From positions 4,092,001 to 4,156,000 of the forward strand of contig NZ_CP034464.1 in the NCBI RefSeq assembly GCF_003955735.1: DNA of 64,000 nt, in the 5' to 3' direction. Source of the stretch: Undibacterium parvum. Its GTDB lineage: Bacteria; Pseudomonadota; Gammaproteobacteria; Burkholderiales; Burkholderiaceae_D. The stretch's first letter is position 1, and the number at the start of each line of letters is the position of its first letter. Below, in pieces: positions 46,364 through 55,716 of this stretch. The notes under the pieces were generated by a model. The model worked only from the letters and a program-made list of their open reading frames with translations. It ran no database searches and had not been told where the DNA came from. Made by a program: the position numbers and the translations under genes.

Positions 46364-46504
46364 AGCCCGAATTGCCTGTCAATTCCATTTCTAAATCATT
46401 CGTGAACCCGAAGGTGAAGCGCAGACAGTACAAACGTACGGCAAGCGAAACCGACAAAGTGCACCGATGATTTAGACATGGAATAAGGTTTTTCGGGCTT
46501 TTTT
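46364..46504 (+). terminator. Terminator between accD and folC, split by a repeat
   Basis: AGCCCGAA (46364-46371) pairs perfectly with TTCGGGCT (46492-46499), followed by T-run 46500-46504. The 120 bases between the arms are almost wholly a family B palindromic repeat, which can itself fold. The layout suggests that the repeat was inserted into the loop of an older terminator. Confidence 0.6.
46382..46484. repeat. Family B-related palindromic repeat, 103 bp
   Basis: Near-perfect inverted ends ATTCCATTTCTAAATCAT and ATGATTTAGACATGGAAT. The centre has GCAGACAGTACAAACGTACGGCAAGCG, sharing the GACAGTAC/GTACGGCAAG core with the copy at 42206-42307. It lies inside a terminator loop. Confidence 0.75.
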
Positions 46505-46510
46505 CATCCT

Positions 46511-47800
46511 ATGCAAACTACTCCAAACACCTTAAACGCCTGGTTGTCGCTACTCGAAACGCGTCATTTCAAAGAGATAGACATGGGTCTCGATCGCGTG
46601 CGCGCAGTCAAAGAAAAGCTCGGCATAGAGTACGCTTGTCCGGTGATTATGGTGGCCGGTACCAATGGCAAGGGCTCCACTTGCGCCATGCTGGAAGCCA
46701 TACTGTTGCAGGCTGGTTATCGGGTCGGGTTGTATAGTAAGCCGCATTTTTTAGATTTCAATGAGCGCGCCCGCATTAATGGTGAAATGGTCAGTGATCA
46801 AGTCTTTATCGATACTTTTGATCAGGTAGAGGCGGCGCGTGGCGACGTCTCTATGACGTATTTTGAATTTACCACGCTGGCGATTTGCAAATTACTGGCC
46901 GAGGCCAAACTCGATGTGGTGATACTGGAGGTTGGTCTTGGTGGGCGGCTCGATGCGGTCAATGTGATCAATGCCGACGTTTCTATCGTCACCAGCGTGG
47001 ATATTGATCATGTCGATTACCTCGGTGATACCCGCGAAAAAATCGGCTTTGAGAAAGCCGGCATTTTCCGCACCGGAAGGACGGCGATTTGCAGCGATCC
47101 TTTGCCGCCGCAAAGTCTGATCGATCATGCATTAGAGATCGGTGCTGATTTGTGGTTGTTTGGCCGCGATTTTAATTACAACGGCGATAAGCAACAGTGG
47201 AATTTTGCCGGGCGTGAACAGCGTCGCAACTCTCTGGGATATCCAAGTTTGCGCGGTGCCAATCAATTATTGAATGCAGCGGCAGTGTTGGCGGCGCTGG
47301 AAGCCTTGCGTGACCGCTTGCCAATTGGTGCGCAGGAAGTCAGAAATGGTCTGGCTATGGTTGATTTGCCGGGGCGTTTTCAAGTTATGCCGGGGCGTCC
47401 TACGGTGGTGCTCGATGTTGCGCATAATCCGCATGCAGCCGCAACCTTGGCGCAAAACTTTGACAACATGGGTTTTCATGCCTACACCTATGCGGTGTTC
47501 GGCAGCATGCTCGATAAAGATATTGCTGGGGTGATCGCGCAAATGAAGGGCAAGATCGACCATTGGTGTGTTTGTGATTTGCCCTTGCCACGCGCTGCCA
47601 CTGCGGCCCAGCTGCGCGAGCAACTTTTGCAGGCTAATGTGCTGCAAGATGTAGAACATAGTATCCAGGAATTTAGCTCGCCCGAGCAAGCCTACGCCTT
47701 TGCACTCAGCAAAGCCGGTGAAAATGATAGAATAGCGGTCTTTGGATCTTTTCTCACCGTTGCTGGTGTCATGAGAGCCAGAAAATCCCAAACTCACTGA
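46511..47800 (+). CDS. folC: Bifunctional dihydrofolate/folylpolyglutamate synthase FolC, 429 aa
   Basis: Adds glutamate to dihydropteroate and to folates, ATP-dependent. Mur-ligase-like fold: ATP loop VAGTNGKGSTCAMLEA (near residue 50), EVGLGGRLDAVN, the DIDHVDYLG and VLDVAHNPHAAATLA motifs, and the C-terminal VFGSFLTVAGVM. Normal length. The ATG lies only seven bases after the T-run of the terminator and has no clear ribosome site, which is odd. Confidence 0.95.
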   Translation: MQTTPNTLNAWLSLLETRHFKEIDMGLDRVRAVKEKLGIEYACPVIMVAGTNGKGSTCAMLEAILLQAGYRVGLYSKPHFLDFNERARINGEMVSDQVFIDTFDQVEAARGDVSMTYFEFTTLAICKLLAEAKLDVVILEVGLGGRLDAVNVINADVSIVTSVDIDHVDYLGDTREKIGFEKAGIFRTGRTAICSDPLPPQSLIDHALEIGADLWLFGRDFNYNGDKQQWNFAGREQRRNSLGYPSLRGANQLLNAAAVLAALEALRDRLPIGAQEVRNGLAMVDLPGRFQVMPGRPTVVLDVAHNPHAAATLAQNFDNMGFHAYTYAVFGSMLDKDIAGVIAQMKGKIDHWCVCDLPLPRAATAAQLREQLLQANVLQDVEHSIQEFSSPEQAYAFALSKAGENDRIAVFGSFLTVAGVMRARKSQTH

Positions 47801-47863
47801 GAATTTCATGCTAAAGCGACATCGCCAGGTTTTGAAATTCCTTAACTAATCTTATATCTGCCC

Positions 47864-48931
47864 ATGGGTTTACTCTCGCGCTTCAAGCAAAAGCAAGAAA
47901 CATCTGAGGATAGGGATAGCGGCGAGTTTCGCTCGCGCTCCGAGGAAGAAAGTAGTTCTGCGCGCGGTGATAAAAAAAGTAGTGCGCGACCTAGTAAAGC
48001 TGCACGCAGGGAAAAACCAGCAGATCCGGCCCTGCCTGAAAAAAAGCGTGCCAGACGGCGTCTGATTGGTGCCTTGGCCTTAGTGCTGGCTGCCATCATA
48101 GGTTTGCCTATGCTGCTCGATTCTGAGCCCAAGCCTTTGGCTGACGATATAAATATTCAGATCCCGTCGAAGGATAAATCCCAGCCTTTGCCCGCACCTA
48201 GTGAACGTGCCAAGCCGCGCTCAGTGAGCGCGCTCGATAGTACCGACGGTGGTGAAGAAATCATCCCCGCGCCTAGTCCTACTCCTAGTAGCAGTGAGAG
48301 TAAAAATAAGCCTAAGAGCAGCGAGCTAACTAGCACTACTGCAGTAAAAAATACGAGTGCAGTTGCAGCGCTGGCAGCCACCAAAAAAGAGCAGGGCGGT
48401 AGCAGCGGTTCTGAAGCAAAAACCGTCGCTGTACGTCCTGAAACTAAAGCCGATACTAAAGCGGAAACTAAGGTCGAAACTAAGTCGGATAACTCGGCAG
48501 CAGCAAAGCAAAATGCAGCGCAAACCACTGCAAGTCCAGCAAAAACAGCGTCTAAGCCAAATTATTCTGAAGTTGCTGTCAGCACGAATAAAGCGGAAGT
48601 AAAAACTAATAGCGTTGATGAAGCTGCGCGCGCACTGGCGATACTTGAGGCTAAGCCGGCGAATAAGTCTGCTGTCAAAACCGAGGCTACCGACAAGGCA
48701 GACGCACATTATGTGGTGCAGGTAGCCGCTTTGGCGACCACTGAAAAAGTGGCAGAGTTACAGGCTAAGTTAAATGCCGGTGGGATTAAATCGTATACGC
48801 AAAAAGTGGCGACCACTTCTGGTGAAAAAATACGGGTAAGGGTGGGGCCGTTTGCTTCGAAAGAAGAAGCCGAAAAAGCACGCACGAAATTGAGTAAGCT
48901 CGGTTTGGGCGGTACTCTGATACCCAATTGA
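47864..48931 (+). CDS. SPOR domain-containing membrane protein (DedD-like), 355 aa
   Basis: One membrane helix (about residues 66-86, LIGALALVLAAIIGLPMLLD) after a highly charged N-terminus, a long low-complexity linker rich in Lys, Thr, Ala and Ser (including TKADTKAETKVETKSD), and a C-terminal SPOR domain from about residue 280 (YVVQVAALATTEKVAELQAKL). SPOR domains bind denuded peptidoglycan at the division septum. It sits between folC and cvpA, the position of dedD in E. coli. Linker sequence and length vary greatly between relatives. Confidence 0.88.
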   Translation: MGLLSRFKQKQETSEDRDSGEFRSRSEEESSSARGDKKSSARPSKAARREKPADPALPEKKRARRRLIGALALVLAAIIGLPMLLDSEPKPLADDINIQIPSKDKSQPLPAPSERAKPRSVSALDSTDGGEEIIPAPSPTPSSSESKNKPKSSELTSTTAVKNTSAVAALAATKKEQGGSSGSEAKTVAVRPETKADTKAETKVETKSDNSAAAKQNAAQTTASPAKTASKPNYSEVAVSTNKAEVKTNSVDEAARALAILEAKPANKSAVKTEATDKADAHYVVQVAALATTEKVAELQAKLNAGGIKSYTQKVATTSGEKIRVRVGPFASKEEAEKARTKLSKLGLGGTLIPN

Positions 48932-48954
48932 TGTAAGACTTAGGCTAGGCCGCA

Positions 48955-49443
48955 ATGACCTTATTTGATTACCTCCTACTGTTTATTTTGGTCTGTTCCG
49001 TCATCATCAGCACCATGCGCGGCTTGATTAAAGAAATTCTTTCCTTAATCAGCTGGATAGTCTCACTGGTATTGGCCAATGCCTATGGGGCGACACTAGC
49101 TGAACTGCTACCGTCCGTAGTGCCAGGGCAAATGTTGCGATTAATTGTTTCTTTTTTAATCTTGTTTATTGGCGTGCGTTTGCTAATGTATTTGTTAATG
49201 TTGGCTGTTGATGCGCTGATCAAGGCGAGTGGTTTGACACTGGCGGACCGTGGTCTGGGTGGCTTGTTTGGTTTGGCGCGTGGCTGCGTGATCGTCATGG
49301 CAGTGGTTTTGATTTGCGGTATGACCGCGATCCCGCAGCAAGCCTTCTGGAAGAATGCCTTGTTTAGCCCTATGGCAGAGACTGCGGTGCAAACCGCGAT
49401 GCCATTTTTGCCTGGCTCTGTGACGGATCATGTGAAATTCTGA
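48955..49443 (+). CDS. cvpA: CvpA family membrane protein, 162 aa
   Basis: Inner-membrane protein with four hydrophobic segments (residues about 4-21, 28-47, 62-85 and 98-118), including the conserved RGLIKEILSLISWI and DRGLGGLFGLARG. In E. coli CvpA is needed for colicin V secretion and bile resistance and is encoded before purF, as here. It starts 23 bases after the SPOR gene. Confidence 0.92.
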   Translation: MTLFDYLLLFILVCSVIISTMRGLIKEILSLISWIVSLVLANAYGATLAELLPSVVPGQMLRLIVSFLILFIGVRLLMYLLMLAVDALIKASGLTLADRGLGGLFGLARGCVIVMAVVLICGMTAIPQQAFWKNALFSPMAETAVQTAMPFLPGSVTDHVKF

Positions 49444-49501
49444 TCATTGCTACCGTATTCGTTTTCCAATTCGTTTTTAATTTGTTTTTTAGGAGTCCAG
49501 C

Positions 49502-51019
49502 ATGTGTGGCATCGTTGGCGTAGTTTCAAATAATCCCGTTAATCAATTGCTTTATGATGCCTTGCTGCTGTTGCAGCATCGTGGTCAGGATGCAGCTGGT
49601 ATCGCCACTAGTCATGGTAATAAATTTGCCATGCATAAGGCTAATGGTCTGGTCAAAGACGTGTTTCGTACCCGGAATATGCGTTCTCTGCCAGGTAATG
49701 TTGGTATCGGTCAGGTGCGTTATCCAACCGCCGGTTCTACCAGCGAAGAAGAAGCGCAACCGTTTTATGTCAACGCACCTTTCGGTATCGTGCTGGCACA
49801 TAACGGCAATTTAACCAATGCCGCAGAACTCAAGATAGAGTTGTTTAAGAATGACATGCGTCATCTGAACACTGATTCTGACTCTGAAGTCTTGCTCAAT
49901 ATTCTGGCGCATCAGATACAGGAAGTTACTAGCGGTTATTCGCTCGATCCAGCTGCCTTGTTCCGCGCTGTGGCTATGCTGCATAGACGCGTACGCGGCT
50001 CTTACGCGGTAGTGGCGCATATTGCCGGCTACGGTTTGCTGGCATTTCGCGATCCTTACGGTATCCGTCCTTTGTGTCTGGGTATTTCGCGCAGCGAAAA
50101 AGGCACAGAGTACATGTTGGCCAGCGAGTCGGTAGCGCTGGAAGGTCTGGGCTTTAAATTTGTACGTGATGTCGAACCAGGTGAGGCTATCTTTATCGAT
50201 GTCGACGGTCAGATGTTTAACGAACAGTGTGCCGAGAACCCGACCCTCAATCCATGCGCGTTTGAGTACGTGTATCTGGCGCGCCCTGATTCAATTATCG
50301 ATGGCGCATCGGTGTATTTGACACGCTTGAAAATGGGTGAGTACCTGGCTGAAAAAGTACGCAGCCAGATCAGTGATGGTGAGATCGATGTCGTCATGCC
50401 TATTCCTGATTCATCGCGTCCATCGGCGATGGAATTGGCACTGAAATTAAACTTGAATTACCGCGAAGGGTTTATCAAAAACCGCTATATCGGTCGCACT
50501 TTCATGATGCCTGGTCAAGCCATACGTAAAAAATCGGTACGTCAAAAGCTCAATGCGATTGGTTCAGAATTCAAAGGAAAAAGTGTCTTGCTGGTCGATG
50601 ATTCCATCGTGCGTGGCACCACTAGTCGTGAGATCGTGCAGATGGCACGCGAATCTGGCGCGCGTCGTGTGATCTTCGCGTCGGCGGCGCCTCCGGTGCA
50701 GTTTCCGAATGTCTACGGTATCGATATGCCTACCCGTAGCGAGTTGATCGCTTACGGCCGTAGTATTGATGAAGTGTGCCGTGAGATCACTGCCGATGCC
50801 TTGGTGTATCAAGATGTCGATGCCATGAAGCGCTCGATCTCGGATGTGAATCCGGCTTTGCGTAGCATAGAGGCGTCCTGCTTTGATGGTCACTACATTA
50901 CCGGCGACGTCACTTCTGCCTACCTCGATAGATTGGAAGCAGCAAGAAATAGTCCGCGTCCTGATACAGAAGATATTTTGCGCTCGCAATTGAATTTGAA
51001 TCTGGCTGGTACGGATTAA
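49502..51019 (+). CDS. purF: Amidophosphoribosyltransferase PurF, 505 aa
   Basis: First committed step of purine synthesis: PRPP plus glutamine gives phosphoribosylamine. Ntn-type glutaminase domain with Cys2 as nucleophile (MCGIVGVVSN), GQVRYPTAG, and a phosphoribosyltransferase domain with the PRPP loop VLLVDDSIVRGTT. Length matches the family. Ribosome site TTAGGAGTCC. A strong terminator ends the unit. Confidence 0.97.
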   Translation: MCGIVGVVSNNPVNQLLYDALLLLQHRGQDAAGIATSHGNKFAMHKANGLVKDVFRTRNMRSLPGNVGIGQVRYPTAGSTSEEEAQPFYVNAPFGIVLAHNGNLTNAAELKIELFKNDMRHLNTDSDSEVLLNILAHQIQEVTSGYSLDPAALFRAVAMLHRRVRGSYAVVAHIAGYGLLAFRDPYGIRPLCLGISRSEKGTEYMLASESVALEGLGFKFVRDVEPGEAIFIDVDGQMFNEQCAENPTLNPCAFEYVYLARPDSIIDGASVYLTRLKMGEYLAEKVRSQISDGEIDVVMPIPDSSRPSAMELALKLNLNYREGFIKNRYIGRTFMMPGQAIRKKSVRQKLNAIGSEFKGKSVLLVDDSIVRGTTSREIVQMARESGARRVIFASAAPPVQFPNVYGIDMPTRSELIAYGRSIDEVCREITADALVYQDVDAMKRSISDVNPALRSIEASCFDGHYITGDVTSAYLDRLEAARNSPRPDTEDILRSQLNLNLAGTD

Positions 51020-51061
51020 TTTTCTGTTTGCTGCGCACTTCTTGTGAAGTGTGCCTTGAAT

Positions 51062-51097
51062 AAAAGCCTGTCGCCTGTTTGGCGACAGGCTTTTTTA
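51062..51097 (+). terminator. Terminator after purF
   Basis: AAAAGCCTGTCGCC pairs with GGCGACAGGCTTTT over TGTTT, followed by T-rich sequence. Confidence 0.95.
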
Positions 51098-51125
51098 TTT
51101 GGGTGTTTTTTTAGTGACACTGCCA

Positions 51126-51190
51126 GCGCCCATATTCCATGCGCCTTTGCGGGCAGGTAGGCTGGGAAGGCGCATGGGATATGCGTGTCG
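51126..51190. repeat. Palindromic repeat, family C copy 3
   Basis: CATATTCCATGCGCCTT (51131-51147) pairs with AAGGCGCATGGGATATG (51167-51183), 17 base pairs with a single T:G mismatch at the same place as in the copy at 43-101. Both copies are preceded by GCCAGCG on the strand reading into the hairpin. The 375 bases between purF and the TonB receptor hold this repeat and the purF terminator; I see no gene there. Confidence 0.75.
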
Positions 51191-51395
51191 GGCAGGGTGG
51201 TTGCGTAAATATTTTGCTGGCGCGTATCCTAAAGTAACAGTCGCCATGTGTTTGTTTCAATTCTATACAAAATTTCATGCTCAAACGCTCGCGTAGACTA
51301 GGCTTTTAAAAATACAATGTGTCTTGTTGGACCAGCCATGCGTGAATATATTTATTCGGGCTCGCCAGTCCCAATGTAGAGATGAAAACTATTTT

Positions 51396-53714
51396 ATGCC
51401 TCCGAATTTCCGTATACGCGCCACTGCACTGGCTTTCAGTGCAGCCTTTTCTTTCCCTGTCTTCAGTAATGCTCAATCACTGCCAGTAACCGCTACGCCC
51501 ACGCCTGCGCCCAAGGGTGATGAGCTTGATCTCACTTCAAATAGGCTGGAGAAAACCGATCAGACGGAGTCCTCAGCGCAAAATAAAAATAAACCTAAGG
51601 CGAAGAATGTCGAGCCAGTCGAGGTCATACAAAGTGTGAATGTGAATGCCGCACGTCAAACGGATTTAGAGGTGCGCCGTAGTTCTACCGCTGCTAAATT
51701 GATTTTTGGTCGTGAAGAGTTGGACAGAAATGGCGATGCCAGCATAGGCGAGATTCTAAAACGCCTGCCAGGAGTGACGATAGGCGGCAAGCCGGGGCGG
51801 GGCGGCGATATTCGCATGCGCGGTATGGGCAGCGGCTATACGCAGATTTTGCTCAATGGTGAAGCCGCACCACGCGGCTTTTCCATGGATAGTTTGTCGC
51901 CTGATCAGGTCGAGCGCATCGAGGTGATTCGCGGGCCAGTGGCGGAATACAGTACCCAGGCGATCGCCGGAACCATCAATATAGTTTTACGTGAAGAATA
52001 TAAGCAAAAAGATATAGAGCTTAAAATTTCTGACAGCCTTGAGCAAGATAGGCATGCTCCGAATATTTCCCTCACGTATCCGGGGCAAGTCGGCAGCTTA
52101 TCGTATGCCTTGAACGGCTCTATCTTTCGGAATCAGCAGTTGGACGAAGCGCAAACTCATAACCTGGAAAAGGATGGGCAAGGGCAAGTCACTTTGACAC
52201 AAGATATCCTTGATCAGAGCACTCGCCATTCGCAAGGCCTGCAGTTCGCACCGCGCCTGAGTTACCGTTTCGAGAATGGTGACAGCCTGATGTTGCAGCC
52301 CTTCATTATGAATTCGCGTAGTCAAACCGAGAGTCTGAGTGAGTTGATCCAGACGCCGCAAAGCACCGCGCAATATGCGAGCGCGCTATCCAGCGGACAG
52401 TCAGAGCATAGTTTTGGCCGCGGTTTTAGTAACTGGCAGCACAAATTTTCCGATAATTCCAAGTTGATGGTGAAACTGGGTGGTGGTGCCGGGCGTCAGG
52501 AGAGCAATTCTTTGCGTAAGGAGTACGATGCAGGCGGACTGTTATTGAATACGATTTCGGATGTGAATAATACGCACGATAGTAGCCTTAATCTTGGTGC
52601 TAAATACAACCGTGCTTTGGGCGAAAGTCATAGCCTGGCCATGGGTTTGGATCTGGAGGCGGGCAAACGCAGTCAAACCCGTATTTCTCTGCAGAATGGG
52701 CTGCCGCAGTTTGCTGATTCCGGTGATGATCTCGATGCCAGCACGCGCCGGGTTGCCTTATTTGCGCAAGATGAATTCGATCTGAGTCCGCAATGGTCTG
52801 CCTATGCGGGCTTGCGCTGGGAGGGTATCCGCACTAGTAGTAGCGCTGTGGCTCTATCCGCTGCTGCGGTAGAAAACACCAGTAGTGTTTGGAGTCCGGT
52901 TCTGCATTCAGTGTGGCGGCTTTCTGGTGCCAGCAAAAATCAGATACGCATGAGCTTAACGCGTAGTTATCGTGCGCCTAGTTTGAGTGATTTGATTGCT
53001 ATCCCTAGTATTTCTTCGGTAAATAGTCCGACTAAACCGGATCGTAGCGGTAATCCTAATCTCAAGCCGGAGTTGTCGACGGGTGTCGATCTCGCTTATG
53101 AACAATATTTGACACGCGCCGGTATCATGAGTGCCAATCTGTTTGTGCGTAGTATCGACGATTTGATACGGCGACGTACTGAGTTGGTCAATACGCTCAC
53201 TGGTCCACGCTGGGTATCTGCTCCAGTAAATGTCGGGCATGCACTTGCCAGCGGCATAGAGCTAGAGGCGAAGTTTCAATTTCAGGAATTTTTCCCTAGT
53301 GCGCCGGCAATTGATTTTCGCAGCAACTATAGCCATTTTTGGTCCAGGGTCGACGATATCGCAGGTCCGAATAATCGCTTAGACCAGCAGCCAGTGCAAA
53401 CAGCGAACCTGGGTTTGGATTATCGCGCAGCAGGCCTGCCTTTAACGCTGGGTGGGAGCCTGAATTGGACGCCCGCCTATGAGACTCAGAACAGTGATAC
53501 GCAACTTAGCAGCGCAGGCATAAAGCGTCAGATCGATGTGTACGGTCTGTGGAAGTTCAGTCCTAACCTGCAGTTACGTTTGTCGGCAAATAATTTTCAG
53601 GCGGATGATTATCGGAGCGGTAGTGTCGTCACCACCGGCGGCGTTTATCATGAGGGCAGCAGCACATCCAAGACTTATACCACCTGGACACTCAAGCTAG
53701 AAATGAAAATATAA
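51396..53714 (+). CDS. TonB-dependent receptor, 772 aa
   Basis: Outer-membrane active transporter. Signal peptide of about 26 residues (ATALAFSAAFSFPVFSNA). The plug domain has IFGREELDRNGDASIGEILKRL, GGDIRMRGMGSGYTQILLNG and VERIEVIRGP, and the 22-strand barrel ends in a terminal aromatic-like strand (TTWTLKLEMKI, last residue Ile rather than Phe). A TonB box is not clear. No Fur-box-like site or partner ABC importer is visible next to it, so the ligand (siderophore, heme, cobalamin or sugar) cannot be named. I chose ATG 51396; the frame is open to 51324. Confidence 0.9.
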   Translation: MPPNFRIRATALAFSAAFSFPVFSNAQSLPVTATPTPAPKGDELDLTSNRLEKTDQTESSAQNKNKPKAKNVEPVEVIQSVNVNAARQTDLEVRRSSTAAKLIFGREELDRNGDASIGEILKRLPGVTIGGKPGRGGDIRMRGMGSGYTQILLNGEAAPRGFSMDSLSPDQVERIEVIRGPVAEYSTQAIAGTINIVLREEYKQKDIELKISDSLEQDRHAPNISLTYPGQVGSLSYALNGSIFRNQQLDEAQTHNLEKDGQGQVTLTQDILDQSTRHSQGLQFAPRLSYRFENGDSLMLQPFIMNSRSQTESLSELIQTPQSTAQYASALSSGQSEHSFGRGFSNWQHKFSDNSKLMVKLGGGAGRQESNSLRKEYDAGGLLLNTISDVNNTHDSSLNLGAKYNRALGESHSLAMGLDLEAGKRSQTRISLQNGLPQFADSGDDLDASTRRVALFAQDEFDLSPQWSAYAGLRWEGIRTSSSAVALSAAAVENTSSVWSPVLHSVWRLSGASKNQIRMSLTRSYRAPSLSDLIAIPSISSVNSPTKPDRSGNPNLKPELSTGVDLAYEQYLTRAGIMSANLFVRSIDDLIRRRTELVNTLTGPRWVSAPVNVGHALASGIELEAKFQFQEFFPSAPAIDFRSNYSHFWSRVDDIAGPNNRLDQQPVQTANLGLDYRAAGLPLTLGGSLNWTPAYETQNSDTQLSSAGIKRQIDVYGLWKFSPNLQLRLSANNFQADDYRSGSVVTTGGVYHEGSSTSKTYTTWTLKLEMKI

Positions 53715-53823
53715 GTGCCAGCGCGCTTTCCCAGGGCTTTTTGCATGGCGCCTCATGCTGCGATGCAGCGCGTTCGCGCCGGGCGGAGTACAATGGGGTA
53801 CCTGTATTTTTGTTGGCCAAATC

Positions 53824-54669
53824 ATGCTGTCGCCACTGCTCAATGTTGATCTTCATTGCCACTCCACTATTTCGGATGGGGTATTCGCGCCTGACTTAGT
53901 CGCAGCAAGAGCGGCGGCAAACGGTGTTGATGTGTGGGCTTTAACCGATCACGATGAAGTACGCGGCATTCCTAAGGCTCGTGCGGCGGCTTCTGATCTT
54001 GGTATGCGCTTTATCACAGGGCTAGAAATTTCAGTAACCTGGGCGGGGCGCACCATCCATATCGTCGGTTTGAATATTGACGAAACCAATGAAGATCTAT
54101 TGGCTGGTTTGGTCATGACACGCTCTGGGCGGCAACGACGCGCTGAAGACATGGCAGCAGATTTGGCGCGCGTGGGTATCCCGAATGTGTATCAAGGTGC
54201 CTTGAAGTATGTCGGCAATCCAGATTTAATTTCACGTTCGCATTTTGCCCGTTATCTGGTCGAGATTGGTGTCTGTGAAAACGTCTCAGCAGTATTTAAG
54301 AAATATTTAACCGAAGGTAAGCCCGGTTTTGTTCCGCATCGCTGGGCAACTTTAGCGGAAGCGGTGGGCTGGATACGTCGTGCTGGCGGGGTGGCCGTGG
54401 TTGCGCATCCAGGTCGCTATGATTTAAGTTCTATCGCTTTCGACGCCTTTTTTCGCGAGTTTAAGGTCTACGGCGGTGCGGCGATTGAAGTCGTGACAGG
54501 TAGTCATAGCGTGGCTCAGTATCACGAATATACCAAGGTGGCCAAACGTTACGGCTTTATGGCCTCGCGTGGCTCTGATTTTCATGCGCCTGATGAGATG
54601 TTGCCGGATTTAGGGTGTTTGCCGCCGCTGGCTAAAGAGCTCACTCCAGTCTGGAATGATTGGGTGTAA
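53824..54669 (+). CDS. PHP domain phosphoesterase (RNase AM/YciV-like), 281 aa
   Basis: Metal-dependent phosphoesterase. The PHP metal-site motifs are NVDLHCHSTISDG, WALTDHDEVRG, GLEISV and VAVVAHPGRYD, and SRGSDFHAPDE closes the site. Related to YciV (RNase AM), a 5'-3' exonuclease that also hydrolyses 3',5'-nucleoside bisphosphates. ATG 53824 marks the conserved start; the frame is open to 53755. Confidence 0.88.
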   Translation: MLSPLLNVDLHCHSTISDGVFAPDLVAARAAANGVDVWALTDHDEVRGIPKARAAASDLGMRFITGLEISVTWAGRTIHIVGLNIDETNEDLLAGLVMTRSGRQRRAEDMAADLARVGIPNVYQGALKYVGNPDLISRSHFARYLVEIGVCENVSAVFKKYLTEGKPGFVPHRWATLAEAVGWIRRAGGVAVVAHPGRYDLSSIAFDAFFREFKVYGGAAIEVVTGSHSVAQYHEYTKVAKRYGFMASRGSDFHAPDEMLPDLGCLPPLAKELTPVWNDWV

Positions 54670-54791
54670 GCCTGCAAGCTTGATTTTTCTAGCTTAAGCC
54701 TCATCTAGCAGTCTTGTTTGCACTAAGATTCGCTGTATAAACATTGCTCATATGAGTTTGTGCTGAATAATTTTTTTTGAAGGGTGTACGC

Positions 54792-55667
54792 ATGAAACGT
54801 ATTTTCTTATTTTTAGCAACCAATCTGGCCGTCATGTTGGTGATGTCGCTGGTCTTGTCTTTGTTTGGCGTGAATCGCTATCTCACCGCCAATGGACTCA
54901 ATCTGACTAGTCTGATGGGTTTTTCGCTGGTGGTTGGTTTCGTGGGCGCGTTTTTCTCTTTGTTGATCAGTAAGCCTATGGCGAAGTGGTCGACTGGTGC
55001 CCGGGTCATCGATGCGCCGTCCTCGAGTACCGAATTGTGGTTGGTGAGCACTGTCAAAACCTTGGCTGAACGCGCTGGAATAGCGACGCCTGAGGTGGCT
55101 GTGTATCAGGGTGAGGCGAACGCCTTTGCGACTGGCGCATTTAAAAATTCTGCTCTGGTGGCAGTTTCTACTGGCCTGCTTGAAAGCATGAATAAGGAAG
55201 AAATCGAAGCCGTGTTAGGCCATGAAATTGCGCATATCGCCAATGGTGATATGGTGACCATGGCCTTGATACAGGGTGTAGTGAATACCTTCGTGGTGTT
55301 TTTAGCGCGCGTGGTTGGCTATGCGATCGATAAAGCCGTGTTCCGCAATGGCGATAACGACAGGCCAGGGATTGGCTACATGGTTACCGTGTTTGTTTGT
55401 GAGATGATTTTCGGCATCGCCGCTTCTATGATCGTGGCTTGGTTCTCGCGTCAGCGTGAGTTTCGTGCTGATGCAGGTTCGGCTAAATTGCTCGGTAACC
55501 AGCTCCCTATGATACATGCCCTAGCGCGTTTGGGTGGTATGGCGCCGGGCGAATTACCTAAGTCTATGGCTGCTGCCGGTATCAATGATAAGCCGGGCTG
55601 GGGCGCGCTGTTTTCTACCCATCCTCCTATGGAGCAGCGTATAGCTGCTTTGCAGAATTTAAAATAA
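54792..55667 (+). CDS. htpX: Membrane metalloprotease HtpX, 291 aa
   Basis: Quality-control protease of the inner membrane (M48 family). Two N-terminal membrane helices (residues 4-24 and 34-56), the zinc motif HEIAH at residues 144-148, two further helices near 157-180 and 195-218, and the third ligand in [13 protein letters not shown]. Length matches E. coli HtpX (293 aa). ATG 54792 follows GAAGGGTG. Confidence 0.95.
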   Translation: MKRIFLFLATNLAVMLVMSLVLSLFGVNRYLTANGLNLTSLMGFSLVVGFVGAFFSLLISKPMAKWSTGARVIDAPSSSTELWLVSTVKTLAERAGIATPEVAVYQGEANAFATGAFKNSALVAVSTGLLESMNKEEIEAVLGHEIAHIANGDMVTMALIQGVVNTFVVFLARVVGYAIDKAVFRNGDNDRPGIGYMVTVFVCEMIFGIAASMIVAWFSRQREFRADAGSAKLLGNQLPMIHALARLGGMAPGELPKSMAAAGINDKPGWGALFSTHPPMEQRIAALQNLK

Positions 55668-55716
55668 TCGTCGGTTTATATTTTGGCCTTAGGTGCAAGC
55701 TTAAGGCCTTTCTTCT

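Noticed and set aside
51099..51296. A 65-residue open frame between purF and the TonB receptor
   Set aside because: It runs through the purF terminator tail and the family C palindrome, has no ribosome site and no recognisable domain.
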